Shown here one piece after another: positions 48,625 through 57,426 of a stretch of DNA of 64,000 nucleotides. The stretch lies in the NCBI RefSeq assembly GCF_947497695.1, contig NZ_CANMHM010000007.1, positions 1 through 64,000 on the forward strand. The letters run 5' to 3'. The DNA is from an uncultured Polaribacter sp. GTDB taxonomy: Bacteria; Bacteroidota; Bacteroidia; Flavobacteriales; Flavobacteriaceae. Positions within the stretch are counted from its first letter, which is position 1, and each line of letters opens with the position of its first letter. The notes under the pieces were generated by a model that did not search any database, had not been told where the DNA came from, and saw only the letters and a list, made by a program, of their open reading frames with translations. Made by a program: the position numbers and the translations under genes.

Positions 48625-49347
48625 ATGAAAAAAGTAGTAAATGTTTTATCTGTAACAGGATTTATGTTTTTTGGAGCTATTCAATCAACTTTCGCTCAAG
48701 AAGCAGTAGAAGAATCAAGAACTTTTCACCAAGAATTAAAACTTCGTTTTATTGAAGGTGGTCCAGAATTTATGGGAATTGTATTATTAGCCTTAATATT
48801 AGGTTTAGCAATTGCTATAGAAAGAATTATTTATTTAAACATGGCAACAACTAATACAAAGAAATTAGTAGCTAGTGTAGATGATGCATTAAGTTCTGGT
48901 GGTGTTGAAGCTGCAAAAGAAGTTTGTAGAAACTCAAAAGGACCTGTGGCATCAATTTTTTACCAAGGTTTAGATAGAGTTGATGAAGGAGTTGAAGCAG
49001 CAGAAAAGGCAGTAGTTTCTTATGGAGGTGTACAAATGGGGCTTTTAGAGAAAAATGTATCTTGGTTATCGTTATTTATCGCTTTAGCACCAATGCTTGG
49101 GTTTATGGGTACTGTAATTGGTATGATTGATGCCTTTGATAGAATTGCAATTGCAAATGATATTTCTCCAGCAGTTGTTGCAGGTGGTATTAAAATTGCA
49201 TTATTAACAACAGTATTTGGTTTAATTGTTGCAATTATCTTACAGATTTTATACAACTACATCGTTTCGAAAATAGATAGTATTGTAAATAATATGGAAG
49301 ATTCTTCTATTCAATTAATAGATTTATTAGTAAAATATAAAAAATAA
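48625..49347 (+). CDS. exbB: MotA/TolQ/ExbB proton channel protein
   Basis: Inner-membrane proton channel subunit that, with ExbD, energises TonB-dependent transport. The 240 residues have a hydrophobic N-terminal segment ending FAQ25, a membrane helix at about 52-72 (MGIVLLALILGLAIAIERIIY), and two long helices toward the C-terminus (about 145-170 and 190-215) with the conserved APMLGFMGTVIGMIDAF. It heads a four-gene operon: exbB, an uncharacterised membrane protein (8 bp later) and two exbD genes. It probably powers receptors such as the one at 34388. TonB itself is not in this window. Confidence 0.92.
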   Translation: MKKVVNVLSVTGFMFFGAIQSTFAQEAVEESRTFHQELKLRFIEGGPEFMGIVLLALILGLAIAIERIIYLNMATTNTKKLVASVDDALSSGGVEAAKEVCRNSKGPVASIFYQGLDRVDEGVEAAEKAVVSYGGVQMGLLEKNVSWLSLFIALAPMLGFMGTVIGMIDAFDRIAIANDISPAVVAGGIKIALLTTVFGLIVAIILQILYNYIVSKIDSIVNNMEDSSIQLIDLLVKYKK

Positions 49348-49355
49348 TAACAATT

Positions 49356-49820
49356 ATGAAAAGTAATAAAATATTAAATATTTTAATTGCATTAATTGCT
49401 ATTGTTGGAGCTTTCTTATTTATCAGAATCTTTATGCAAGATTCAGATTTATTGCAAACTGATGGAGCTTTACAGAACAAAGTAATTAGTCCAATTGTAT
49501 ATTTTTCTACTTTCTTATTAATTGCTGCTATTGTAATTGCAATTGGGCTTTCATTATGGAGCTTATTAAGAAATCCAGAAAATTTAAAAAAGACATTATT
49601 AGGTCTTGCCGTTTTAGGTTTGGTATTAATTTTTGCTTATTTTTTAGCAGATAGTAATGCTGTTTTAGACACCCAAGGTAAGGTAATACCTAATGGAGGA
49701 GAACCAGGGTCATCTGTTAACAAATGGGTGGGTACTGGTATATGGTACAGTCTTGCATTAGGTGCTGTTGCACTTGGTTTTTTTGTAATAGACTTAGGTA
49801 AAGGATTAATAAAATCATAA
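49356..49820 (+). CDS. Uncharacterised membrane protein of the ExbB-ExbD operon
   Basis: No family recognised. The 154 residues have four predicted membrane helices: about 8-25, 48-68, 82-98 and 128-148. A soluble loop (about 100-125) contains the polar stretch NAVLDTQGKVIPNGGEPGSS. Wedged between exbB (8 bp) and exbD (4 bp), it is very probably a subunit or assembly factor of this proton-channel complex (inference from position). Confidence 0.75.
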   Translation: MKSNKILNILIALIAIVGAFLFIRIFMQDSDLLQTDGALQNKVISPIVYFSTFLLIAAIVIAIGLSLWSLLRNPENLKKTLLGLAVLGLVLIFAYFLADSNAVLDTQGKVIPNGGEPGSSVNKWVGTGIWYSLALGAVALGFFVIDLGKGLIKS

Positions 49821-49824
49821 TAGT

Positions 49825-50445
49825 ATGGCAAGAAGAGAGAATCCAGAAATTAATGCAGGTTCTATGGCAGATATTGCCTTCTTGCTATTAATCTTTTTCT
49901 TAGTAACAACTACCATGAATGTAGATTCAGGTGTTTCTAAGAAATTAGCAGAAAAACCACCAGAAGATTATGTACCTCCAATTATTAAAGAGAAGAATAT
50001 TTTTGAGGTAAATATCAATAGAAATAATGAGCTTTTAGTTGAAGGCGAAAGAATGGAAATTGAAGATCTTAAAGAAGCTGCTATTGCTTTTATAGATAAT
50101 GGTGGTGGTATAGGTAAAGTTGAAGAAGGTGTTGCTACAGGACCTTGTACTTATTGTAAAGGAGAAAGAAGTGAGTCTTCTTCAGATCATCCTAACAAAG
50201 CAATTATTTCTGTACAGAGTGATAGGTTAACAGAATATGGAATGTATTTAACAGTACAAGATCAATTGTTAAGAGCTTATTCTGAGTTAAGAAATAGGTT
50301 GAGTATGGAAAAATACGAAATTCCTTTTGTTGAGTTAGAAGAGGCATATAAAGACGATAAAGATAACGAAATATTAAAACAAAGGGTTGAACGTATAAAA
50401 ACGAGCTATCCTCAAATTATTTCGGATGCAGAACCAACAAATTAA
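49825..50445 (+). CDS. exbD: ExbD/TolR-family protein with a CxxC insertion
   Basis: Single-pass subunit of the energy-coupling complex. The 206 residues begin with a cytoplasmic MARRENPEINAGSMADIAFLLLIFFLVTT segment in which the conserved membrane aspartate (MADIAF) carries protons. The periplasmic domain is longer than the typical 140-residue ExbD and includes an insert (about 87-122) with C108-T-Y-C111 and a Ser/Glu-rich stretch. The C-terminal 50 residues are Glu/Lys-rich. It sits 4 bp after the upstream membrane protein gene and 21 bp before a second exbD. Confidence 0.9.
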   Translation: MARRENPEINAGSMADIAFLLLIFFLVTTTMNVDSGVSKKLAEKPPEDYVPPIIKEKNIFEVNINRNNELLVEGERMEIEDLKEAAIAFIDNGGGIGKVEEGVATGPCTYCKGERSESSSDHPNKAIISVQSDRLTEYGMYLTVQDQLLRAYSELRNRLSMEKYEIPFVELEEAYKDDKDNEILKQRVERIKTSYPQIISDAEPTN

Positions 50446-50466
50446 TTTTTAAAAAAGTTTAACAAT

Positions 50467-50931
50467 ATGTCTAAATTTAGAAAAAAGAAAAAAGGAATGC
50501 CAGCTGTTAATACTGCTGCACTACCAGACATCGTATTTATGTTGTTATTTTTCTTCATGGTAACTACTACCATGAGAGAAACTGATTTAAAGATTGAAAA
50601 CCCAAGATTACCTTCTGCAACAGAAGTTAAAAAATTGGAACATAAAAGTTTGGTAAGTACTATCTATGTAGGTAAATCTAATGATGTTGCTAGACATGGT
50701 ACAAGCTATAACAGAATTCAATTAAATGATAAAATAGCTTCTGCAGATGAAGTACCTGCATTTATTATTAATGCAAGATCTAAAGTTTCTGAAGCTGAAG
50801 TGCCATTTATGACTACTTCGATTAAAGCAGATAGAGAATCTAGTGTAGGTGTAATTACTGATATTAGATTGAAATTACGAGATGTAAATGCACTTAAAAT
50901 TAGTTATTCTGCTGCTGGGAAATCAGATTAA
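50467..50931 (+). CDS. exbD: ExbD/TolR-family protein, second copy
   Basis: The 154 residues have a basic N-terminus (SKFRKKKKGMPAVNTAALP), a membrane helix with the conserved Asp (LPDIVFMLLFFFMVTT) and a compact periplasmic domain. It lacks the CxxC insert of the first copy. Two different ExbD proteins with one ExbB suggest a mixed dimer in the channel (inference). A terminator follows at 50957. Confidence 0.91.
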   Translation: MSKFRKKKKGMPAVNTAALPDIVFMLLFFFMVTTTMRETDLKIENPRLPSATEVKKLEHKSLVSTIYVGKSNDVARHGTSYNRIQLNDKIASADEVPAFIINARSKVSEAEVPFMTTSIKADRESSVGVITDIRLKLRDVNALKISYSAAGKSD

Positions 50932-50956
50932 TAATAACTTAGTTTTTAAACATAAT

Positions 50957-50987
50957 AAAGGATAATTCGTAAGAGTTATCCTTTTTT
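50957..50987 (+). terminator. Terminator after the exb operon
   Basis: Stem aaggataa / ttatcctt with a 9-10-nt loop, followed by seven T's. Confidence 0.85.
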
Positions 50988-51058
50988 TACGTTTTCTTTT
51001 TTTGAAGTTACAATCTTGGGTTTGAAAAATTGTATCTTTATAAAACATTAAATTAAAT

Positions 51059-51736
51059 ATGAAAATAGTTTTTACTCTTTTACTTTTCTTAACTGCTGTA
51101 TCAGTAACTTTTGCTCAAAAAGACTCTTTAAAACTAGGAGATAGATATGCAGATGATCAAATTTATGCAAGTATTTCTTATGCTCAGTTTTATAACCAAC
51201 CTACGCCAATATTTAAAAGTAATTTTTCTTATTCGCTTTCATTAGGTTTTATTAAGGATTTTATACTAAACAAAGAAGGTACAATTTCTGTTGCTGGTGG
51301 CGTTGGTTATGGTTTCGATTTTTTTAATCATAAATTAAAAGTGCAAGAAATTAATAATACAACTATTTTTAGTAGTGATGCTGCTATAAGCAGCAACCTG
51401 TTTCAATCTCATAATTTAGAGTTTCCTTTAGAGTTTAGGTGGAGAACTTCTACAGCTAATAAATATGATTTTTGGAGAATATATGGAGGAGTGAAATTTC
51501 TATACAACATGTCTAATCAATTTCAATTTGATGATACAAATGGTGCTACTTTCAACTATAACAATATTTCAAATTACAATAAATTACAATATGGTCTAAC
51601 ACTTTCTGCAGGTTATGATGAATTTAATTTTAATATTTTCTATGGATTAACACCTGTTTTTGAAAATGCGACAATTAACGGAGAAGAGATCAATTCTAAA
51701 ATCTTAAAGTTTGGAATGATTTTTTATTTTTTATAA
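51059..51736 (+). CDS. PorT-like outer-membrane beta-barrel protein
   Basis: Outer-membrane protein of 225 residues with a signal peptide ending TFAQ20. It begins KDSLKLGDRYADDQIYASISY, and the strands SYSLSLGFIKDFILNKEG and GGVGYGFDFFNHK follow the pattern of the PorT family, members of which belong to the type IX secretion/gliding machinery. Placement next to an exbB-exbD operon recurs in relatives as I recall it. Whether it is the true PorT/SprT or a paralogue cannot be decided by eye. It has its own transcription start, since a terminator separates it from exbD. The 3' end overlaps the convergent gene by 6 bp. Confidence 0.65.
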   Translation: MKIVFTLLLFLTAVSVTFAQKDSLKLGDRYADDQIYASISYAQFYNQPTPIFKSNFSYSLSLGFIKDFILNKEGTISVAGGVGYGFDFFNHKLKVQEINNTTIFSSDAAISSNLFQSHNLEFPLEFRWRTSTANKYDFWRIYGGVKFLYNMSNQFQFDDTNGATFNYNNISNYNKLQYGLTLSAGYDEFNFNIFYGLTPVFENATINGEEINSKILKFGMIFYFL

Positions 51737-52330
51737 AAAGTAAAAAACAAAAACAGGACTTATAAAGCCTAAAAAAAATCCCAAATATACTTCTTTATGT
51801 GTATGTGCTTTTAAATGCAATCTTGCACTTGCTAAAAGCCCAGAAATTAAAAATCCAGATATAATTAGCGCAATTAAATTTTGATTGTAAATAGTATTCA
51901 TTACAAAAAAGAAACCAGTTGTAATACCTAATGATAATAAATGGATACTTGTTTTTATAGAAAATGTAAATAATATATAGATAATTACTAAACCAATAGA
52001 GGTTCCATAAAAAAGAATTCCTAACTCATATAAATTTGTAATACCTCTTAATGTATTGCCTAATAAATAGAACAGTACTATCATTATTGCTACAGGAATT
52101 TTTCTTTCTCTAATACTTTCTGCCTTAAAAGAGGTAATTAATTTTAACCTTTTAAATAGAATTAAAATAAACAAAGGTATGATGTAAGTTGCTATAAATA
52201 TTAAACTTAAAACAGCGAGCCTTTGTTTACTATCTAAATTATTGGGTAACAATATAAAGTATAACAATGAGCCAATTGTAGGCATTACAATGGGATGTAA
52301 TATTACTGATATGAATTTGTAAAATTTCAC
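51731..52330 (-). CDS. Multi-pass membrane protein, PAP2-like
   Basis: Predicted integral membrane protein of 199 residues with about six helices. Near the end, SARLHLKAHTHKEVYLGFFLG resembles the third phosphatase motif of PAP2-type lipid phosphatases (SR-x5-H-x3-D), but the first two motifs are not clear, so activity is uncertain. The start is GTG at 52330. It shares one base with the rpoN stop (TAGTG), so translation is probably coupled to rpoN. It converges on the PorT-like gene with a 6-bp overlap. Confidence 0.75.
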   Translation of the reverse strand: MKFYKFISVILHPIVMPTIGSLLYFILLPNNLDSKQRLAVLSLIFIATYIIPLFILILFKRLKLITSFKAESIRERKIPVAIMIVLFYLLGNTLRGITNLYELGILFYGTSIGLVIIYILFTFSIKTSIHLLSLGITTGFFFVMNTIYNQNLIALIISGFLISGLLASARLHLKAHTHKEVYLGFFLGFISPVFVFYFL

Positions 52331-53790
52331 TAAATTTCTTTACGTAAACGAGCTACAGGTAAATCTAACTGTTCTCTATATTTTGCGACTGTTCTTCTTG
52401 CAATAGGATATCCTTTTTCTTTTAGAATAGCCGCTAATTTTTCGTCTGTTAAAGGTTTTTTCTTGTTTTCTTCTGCAATTACAGTCTCTAAAATTTTCTT
52501 TATTTCTTTGGTTGATACATCTTCTCCTTGATCATTTTTCATAGACTCAGAGAAGAATTCTTTAATTAGTTTAGTTCCATAAGGAGTTGATACATATTTG
52601 CTATTGGCAACTCTAGAAACTGTTGATATATCCATATTAATTTTATCAGCAATATCTTTTAAAATCATGGGTTTTAACTTTCGTTCATCACCTGTTAAAA
52701 AATACTCTTGCTGATATTGCATAATGGTATTCATGGTTACTAAAAGTGTTTGCTGACGTTGTTTAATAGCGTCAATAAACCATTTTGCCGCATCTAATTT
52801 TTGTTTGATAAAGAACACTGCATCTTTTTGAGATTTACTCTTTGTATTAGATTCTTGATACCCTTTAAGCATATTGTTATACTCTCTAGAGATATGTAAT
52901 TCTGGTGCATTTCTAGAGTTTAAAACTAAATCTAACTCTCCATCAATTAACTTAATTGAAAAATCGGGTACTATTTGTTCTGCAATTTTATTATTACCAG
53001 CATAAGAACTACCAGGTTTAGGATTTAATTTTGAAATTTCTGTATTTACCTCTTTTAATTCATCTTCAGAAATACTAAATTTTTCTTGTAGTTTTTTGTA
53101 ATGTTTTTTTACAAAATGATCAAAGGCATCTTCTAAAATAGCAATTGCTAAAGCTCTTATTTTGTTACTTTCTTTTCTTTTTAGTTGAATAATTAGGCAT
53201 TCTCTTAAATCTCTTGCACCAACACCAATAGGGTCTAATGTATGAATAACTCTTTTTAAAATAGAAATTACCTTTTCTTCGGTTGTGAAGACATTGGCTG
53301 TAAATGCTAAGTCATCTACCAAATCTATAATTTCTCTCCTAATGTAGCCACTATCATCAATACTACCCACTAAAAATTCTGCTATAAGTAACTCTTCATC
53401 ATCAAAATTATAAGTGTTTAATTGATTTTTTAAAGATTGATGAAAGCTTGTTCCTGCAGCATAAGGCACATTTTTTTCTTCATCATCTGCAGAGTAATTG
53501 TTTGCTTGCGTTTTATAGTTAGGAATTTCATCATCACTTAAATATTCATCAATATTAATATCTTCTGCCTCAATCTTTTCTGTTCCTGCATCATCATCAA
53601 ATTCGTTAGACAAATCATCATCTATAGCGTCAGATTCGTCTTTGCCAGTATCTAATGCAGGGTTTTCTTCAATTTCTTGTTTTAAGCGTTCTTCAAAAGC
53701 TTGTGTAGGCAATTGAATTAACTTCATCAACTGAATTTGTTGAGGAGATAGTTTTTGAAGTAATTTATAGTTTAAACTTTGTTTTAGCAT
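52330..53790 (-). CDS. rpoN: RNA polymerase sigma-54 factor
   Basis: Alternative sigma factor that needs an AAA+ activator. The 486 residues have the glutamine-rich activator-interacting N-terminus (KLLQKLSPQQIQLMKLIQLP), a long acidic linker (about 50-110), a core-binding region, a helix-turn-helix (LKDIADKINMDISTVSRVAN), and the RpoN box ARRTVAKYRE at 464-473. No sigma-54 activator lies in the window. A -7 element (53796-53803) ends 5 bp before the ATG, so its message is nearly leaderless. The next gene, PAP2-like, overlaps its stop. Confidence 0.95.
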   Translation of the reverse strand: MLKQSLNYKLLQKLSPQQIQLMKLIQLPTQAFEERLKQEIEENPALDTGKDESDAIDDDLSNEFDDDAGTEKIEAEDINIDEYLSDDEIPNYKTQANNYSADDEEKNVPYAAGTSFHQSLKNQLNTYNFDDEELLIAEFLVGSIDDSGYIRREIIDLVDDLAFTANVFTTEEKVISILKRVIHTLDPIGVGARDLRECLIIQLKRKESNKIRALAIAILEDAFDHFVKKHYKKLQEKFSISEDELKEVNTEISKLNPKPGSSYAGNNKIAEQIVPDFSIKLIDGELDLVLNSRNAPELHISREYNNMLKGYQESNTKSKSQKDAVFFIKQKLDAAKWFIDAIKQRQQTLLVTMNTIMQYQQEYFLTGDERKLKPMILKDIADKINMDISTVSRVANSKYVSTPYGTKLIKEFFSESMKNDQGEDVSTKEIKKILETVIAEENKKKPLTDEKLAAILKEKGYPIARRTVAKYREQLDLPVARLRKEI

Positions 53791-53795
53791 ATATA

Positions 53796-53803
53796 CAAAT
53801 ATA
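53796..53803 (-). promoter_or_regulatory. -7 element abutting the rpoN start
   Basis: On the minus strand: TATATTTG, tatat, ATG. The predicted transcription start coincides with the start codon. Confidence 0.55.
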
Positions 53804-53864
53804 AGAAATAGGTTAAAATAAAAACACCATTCAAAATAGAATGATGTTTGTTGTGTTAACTTAT

Positions 53865-55298
53865 TTAAAATTCAGCATTTTGAGGAGTTCTAGGAAAAGG
53901 AATTACATCTCTAATATTATTCATTCCTGTGGTAAATTGCACTAGTCTTTCAAATCCTAAGCCAAAACCAGAATGCACAGCTGTTCCAAATTTTCTTAAA
54001 TCTAAATACCACCACAATTCTTTTTCATCAATATTCATGGCTTTCATTTTATCAACTAAAACATCATAACGTTCTTCACGTTGTGCACCTCCAACCATTT
54101 CTCCAATACCAGGAAACAAAACATCCATTGCTCTCACTGTTTTTCCATCATCATTTAAACGCATGTAAAAAGCTTTAATATCAGCAGGATAATCAAATAA
54201 AATTACAGGGCATTTAAAATGTTTTTCAACCAAATAACGTTCGTGTTCAGATTGTAAATCTGCTCCCCATTGATCAATAGGAAATTGAAATTTTTTCTTT
54301 TTGTTTGGTTTTGAATTTCTAAGTATATCAATAGCTTCTGTGTAGGAAACTCTTTTAAAATTATTATCTGCTACAAACCTAAGTTTTTCTAACAAACTCA
54401 TCTCACTTCTTTCAGCTTGTGGTTTGCTTTTTTCTTCTTGGGTTAAGCGTTGGTCTAAAAAAGCTAAATCGTCTTTACAACTTATTAAAATTGAGTTTAA
54501 AACAGACTTAATAAAATCTTCTGCCAAATCCATATTGCCATCTAAGTCCATAAAAGCAACTTCTGGTTCAATCATCCAAAATTCTGCTAAATGACGGGTA
54601 GTATTTGAGTTTTCTGCTCTAAAAGTTGGTCCAAAAGTGTAGGCTTTTCCTAAAGCCATTGCAAAAGTTTCTGCTTCTAATTGCCCAGAAACTGTTAAAC
54701 TGGTTTCTTTACCAAAAAAATCTTTAGAATAGTCAATTTTTCCATCTTCAGTAATTGGTGCTTCGTTGTCTTTAAAAGTGGTGGCTCTAAACATTTCTCC
54801 AGCTCCTTCTGCATCTGTACCAGTAATAATTGGTGTATTTACATAATTAAAATCTCTTTCTTGAAAATATTGATGCACTGCAAAAGATAGTTTAGAACGA
54901 ACACGCATTACTGCACTAAAAGTATTTGTTCTTACACGTAAATGTGCGTTTTCTCTTAAAAACTCAAAACTATGTTTTTTAGGTTGTATAGGATATTCAT
55001 CTGGGTTAGAATCGCCCAAAATTTCAATTTCAGAAACTTGTATTTCTACAGATTGTCCTTTTCCTTGGCTTTCTGCTAATGTTCCTTTTACAGCAATTGC
55101 TGCCCCTGTTGTTATTCTTTTTAAGGTTTCTTCTGGTGTGTTTTCAAAATCGATGACACATTGTATGTTGTTAATGGTAGAACCATCATTTAAGGCAATA
55201 AAACGATTGCTTCTAAAAGTTCTAACCCATCCTTTTAATTGTACTTCTTGTAAAAATGAATCTGCTTTTAAAATTTCGGCTACGTTTTTTGTTGTCAT
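53865..55298 (-). CDS. asnS: Asparaginyl-tRNA synthetase
   Basis: Class IIb synthetase charging tRNA-Asn. The 477 residues show an OB-fold anticodon-binding domain (about 1-125, [18 protein letters not shown]), motif 2 ([24 protein letters not shown]) and motif 3 ([22 protein letters not shown]). The ending [12 protein letters not shown] is typical of AsnRS. Starts at ATG 55298. It lies 74 bp upstream of rpoN on the same strand and may be cotranscribed with it. Confidence 0.96.
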   Translation of the reverse strand: MTTKNVAEILKADSFLQEVQLKGWVRTFRSNRFIALNDGSTINNIQCVIDFENTPEETLKRITTGAAIAVKGTLAESQGKGQSVEIQVSEIEILGDSNPDEYPIQPKKHSFEFLRENAHLRVRTNTFSAVMRVRSKLSFAVHQYFQERDFNYVNTPIITGTDAEGAGEMFRATTFKDNEAPITEDGKIDYSKDFFGKETSLTVSGQLEAETFAMALGKAYTFGPTFRAENSNTTRHLAEFWMIEPEVAFMDLDGNMDLAEDFIKSVLNSILISCKDDLAFLDQRLTQEEKSKPQAERSEMSLLEKLRFVADNNFKRVSYTEAIDILRNSKPNKKKKFQFPIDQWGADLQSEHERYLVEKHFKCPVILFDYPADIKAFYMRLNDDGKTVRAMDVLFPGIGEMVGGAQREERYDVLVDKMKAMNIDEKELWWYLDLRKFGTAVHSGFGLGFERLVQFTTGMNNIRDVIPFPRTPQNAEF

Positions 55299-55423
55299 CC
55301 TTTTTGTGTTTTGTTACTAACAATATTACTGAATTGTAAAGATACTTTTTTGTGCTAAAATGGGCAACGATCAATTCTGAATAAAAATAGAAAATTATTA
55401 TTTTAAATCGCTATATTTAAACC

Positions 55424-56473
55424 ATGAAAAAGACAAAAAGCATTCCGTTTAAAAGAATATTACAACAATTAAAAGCAGACTTAATAGGGAAAGATTCTCA
55501 CAGAGGGGTTACTTTAACTTATGCTTGGTTAGCAAATCAATTTGGACATATTGCATTGGGTTTTATTCCTACATTTTTAGTGTATTATTTTGCTAATATT
55601 GATGCACTAAAAGCAGCTTTGTATGTTTCACTTTTTTGGTTTTTATTTGAATTGTATAATTTTTTAGGACCCTTACTTAGTAAAAAAGAATCTAGTTCTG
55701 ATGTTGTTTTTATACAAAAAGAAAACAACTATATTTTTAAACCTAAATGGTTAAATGTTGCTTATGATACCTTTACAGATGTTTGCTTTTTTATATTAGG
55801 TGCTTTGTTATTTACGCTTTGCATTCATCAATTTAATAAGGTTAATGTACTTATTTTACTTAGTGTTCTAGCTATTTATCTTGCAATTGCTACTAAATAT
55901 TGGTATGTAACTAAAATGTATCAATTTTATGCTCGTTTTCCTTTTCAATTTAGATTAAGTCAATGGGATTTTAAAATTACTGCTGATGATAAATTAAAGG
56001 TTGATAACTTTCTAAGTGTAAATACCACAGGAAATCATTTATTAGTCTTTGGGTCTTTAGGTGCAGGTAAAACAAGTTTAGGTGTTGGTATGTTAAATGA
56101 ATTAAGCATAAAAAATAACAGTTGCTTGTATGTAAACGCTATAAAAATGTTTAATTACTTTTTTAAAGATGAAGATGATGTTTTAGAAGCACATGAAATA
56201 TGGAATTGGAAAACGGTAGATTTTTTAATGATTGATGATATAAACCCAAGTGAACCCATACAAGATGAATTGGTTTCGCCCACAAAACTTTTAAGTTTTA
56301 TAGATACTTTAAAACCAGTAAATACAAAAAATAGAGCGTTATTAAAAAACAAAAATATTATTTGGATTCTTGGAAATAATCAACCTTTAGCTATTCAAGA
56401 AAAGGACAAATGGAAAAAGATGTTGTTAAATGTTGGTGTAGAAGGGAAAAAAATTTCAATTATAAATTTATAA
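55424..56473 (+). CDS. Membrane-anchored AAA+ ATPase, DnaC/DnaA-like, unknown function
   Basis: I do not recognise the family. The 349 residues divide into a membrane half and an ATPase half. Four hydrophobic helices lie at about 34-56, 60-83, 118-136 and 140-158. The C-terminal domain has Walker A GSLGAGKT (210-217), Walker B with D271/D272 (FLMIDDINPSEP) and a sensor-1-like asparagine at 318 (IIWILGNNQP). The motif spacing and the beta-strand before Walker A (HLLVF) resemble DnaC/IstB or DnaA ATPases rather than ABC or FtsH proteins. No transposase or replication gene is nearby. It sits alone, divergent from asnS and 8 bp from the end of the convergent LuxR gene. A TATATTTA just before the ATG could be a weak -7 element. 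Confidence 0.75.
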   Translation: MKKTKSIPFKRILQQLKADLIGKDSHRGVTLTYAWLANQFGHIALGFIPTFLVYYFANIDALKAALYVSLFWFLFELYNFLGPLLSKKESSSDVVFIQKENNYIFKPKWLNVAYDTFTDVCFFILGALLFTLCIHQFNKVNVLILLSVLAIYLAIATKYWYVTKMYQFYARFPFQFRLSQWDFKITADDKLKVDNFLSVNTTGNHLLVFGSLGAGKTSLGVGMLNELSIKNNSCLYVNAIKMFNYFFKDEDDVLEAHEIWNWKTVDFLMIDDINPSEPIQDELVSPTKLLSFIDTLKPVNTKNRALLKNKNIIWILGNNQPLAIQEKDKWKKMLLNVGVEGKKISIINL

Positions 56474-56481
56474 ATAATCTC

Positions 56482-57210
56482 TTATAATATATGATTATCA
56501 TAAGCAAAACTAATTAGGTGGGGCAAACTTTTTACACCGAATCTCTTGTATAATGGAATAATTCTTTTTTCAATAGCAGATTGACTGACATTTAATTTTT
56601 CTGCAATTTCTTTAAATGCATATCCTTTTGATGCCAACTCTAAAGCTTCTTTTTCTTTTCTAGAAATACCTAGTTCATTAAATAGTTGTTCATTTAAGCT
56701 TTCTTCAAAACCAGATGTTATTGGGCCATAAGCTGCATATTGCATTATATTGCCTAGTTTTCTTGAGTGTATTCTTTCAGAAACTCCAATAATTTCTAAA
56801 ATATTGCCATTATAAGATTTGTAAACACCAATTCTAGAAAACAAAGGAATGATTTCTCCGTTTTTATGAATCTTTTCAACCTCTATAGTAAAACTGTATT
56901 TATCTAAATCTACTTTAATGTTTTTTAAATATTGTAAGCCTTTGTCATTTAGTTCATTCGAAAAATTAGCATGTCTTTTTGAGGTGCTACTAATAATTTT
57001 TAAGAGTGTAATATCCTCATCTTTAATACCTAGTAGGTCTTCCCATCCGTTTGCAAATAACATTCTATTTTTTTCAAAAGAATATATGTAAGAAGCTTGC
57101 CCAATAAATTGAGGTACTTTTTCTTTATACTCTTTATAAATAGCAGTATTAGAATCCATAGGTATATCAGAAACCCTTTCTCTAGTATATTTTCCAAAAT
57201 TATCTTTCAT
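56482..57210 (-). CDS. PAS-LuxR transcriptional regulator
   Basis: DNA-binding regulator of 242 residues from the ATG at 57210. A PAS-like sensor domain covers about 35-150 (FIGQASYIYSFEKNRMLFANGWEDLLG, NGEIIPLFSRIGVYKS, ILEIIGVSERI). The C-terminal LuxR/FixJ helix-turn-helix covers about 178-242 (ISRKEKEALELASKGYAFKE, NVSQSAIEKRIIPLYKRFGV). The frame stays open to 57261, but those 17 residues are hydrophobic and unlike the family. No cognate kinase is adjacent. It converges on the AAA+ gene with an 8-bp gap. Confidence 0.87.
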   Translation of the reverse strand: MKDNFGKYTRERVSDIPMDSNTAIYKEYKEKVPQFIGQASYIYSFEKNRMLFANGWEDLLGIKDEDITLLKIISSTSKRHANFSNELNDKGLQYLKNIKVDLDKYSFTIEVEKIHKNGEIIPLFSRIGVYKSYNGNILEIIGVSERIHSRKLGNIMQYAAYGPITSGFEESLNEQLFNELGISRKEKEALELASKGYAFKEIAEKLNVSQSAIEKRIIPLYKRFGVKSLPHLISFAYDNHIL

Positions 57211-57387
57211 AATTGCAATATTACTGAAAAACTGCGTGAAAACACAGTTGACTATTACCAAATACTAGCTTAAATTTGAATATTATCTAACCGAACAAGA
57301 AAAATGGGAAAATTGCTGTGAAAAAGAATTTTATTTTTTTTGTAAATTAAAGTTGAGATAAGTTATCCCCTAAAATTTATTTCAAAC

Positions 57388-57425
57388 TAAAACCTTTGCT
57401 ATTTTAAATAGTAAAGGTTTTTATT
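57388..57425 (-). terminator. Terminator after the RND/MMPL exporter
   Basis: Stem aaaacctttgctat / atagtaaaggtttt with one mismatch and T-rich flanks on both strands. It overlaps the end of the exporter gene. Confidence 0.82.
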
Positions 57426-57426
57426 T

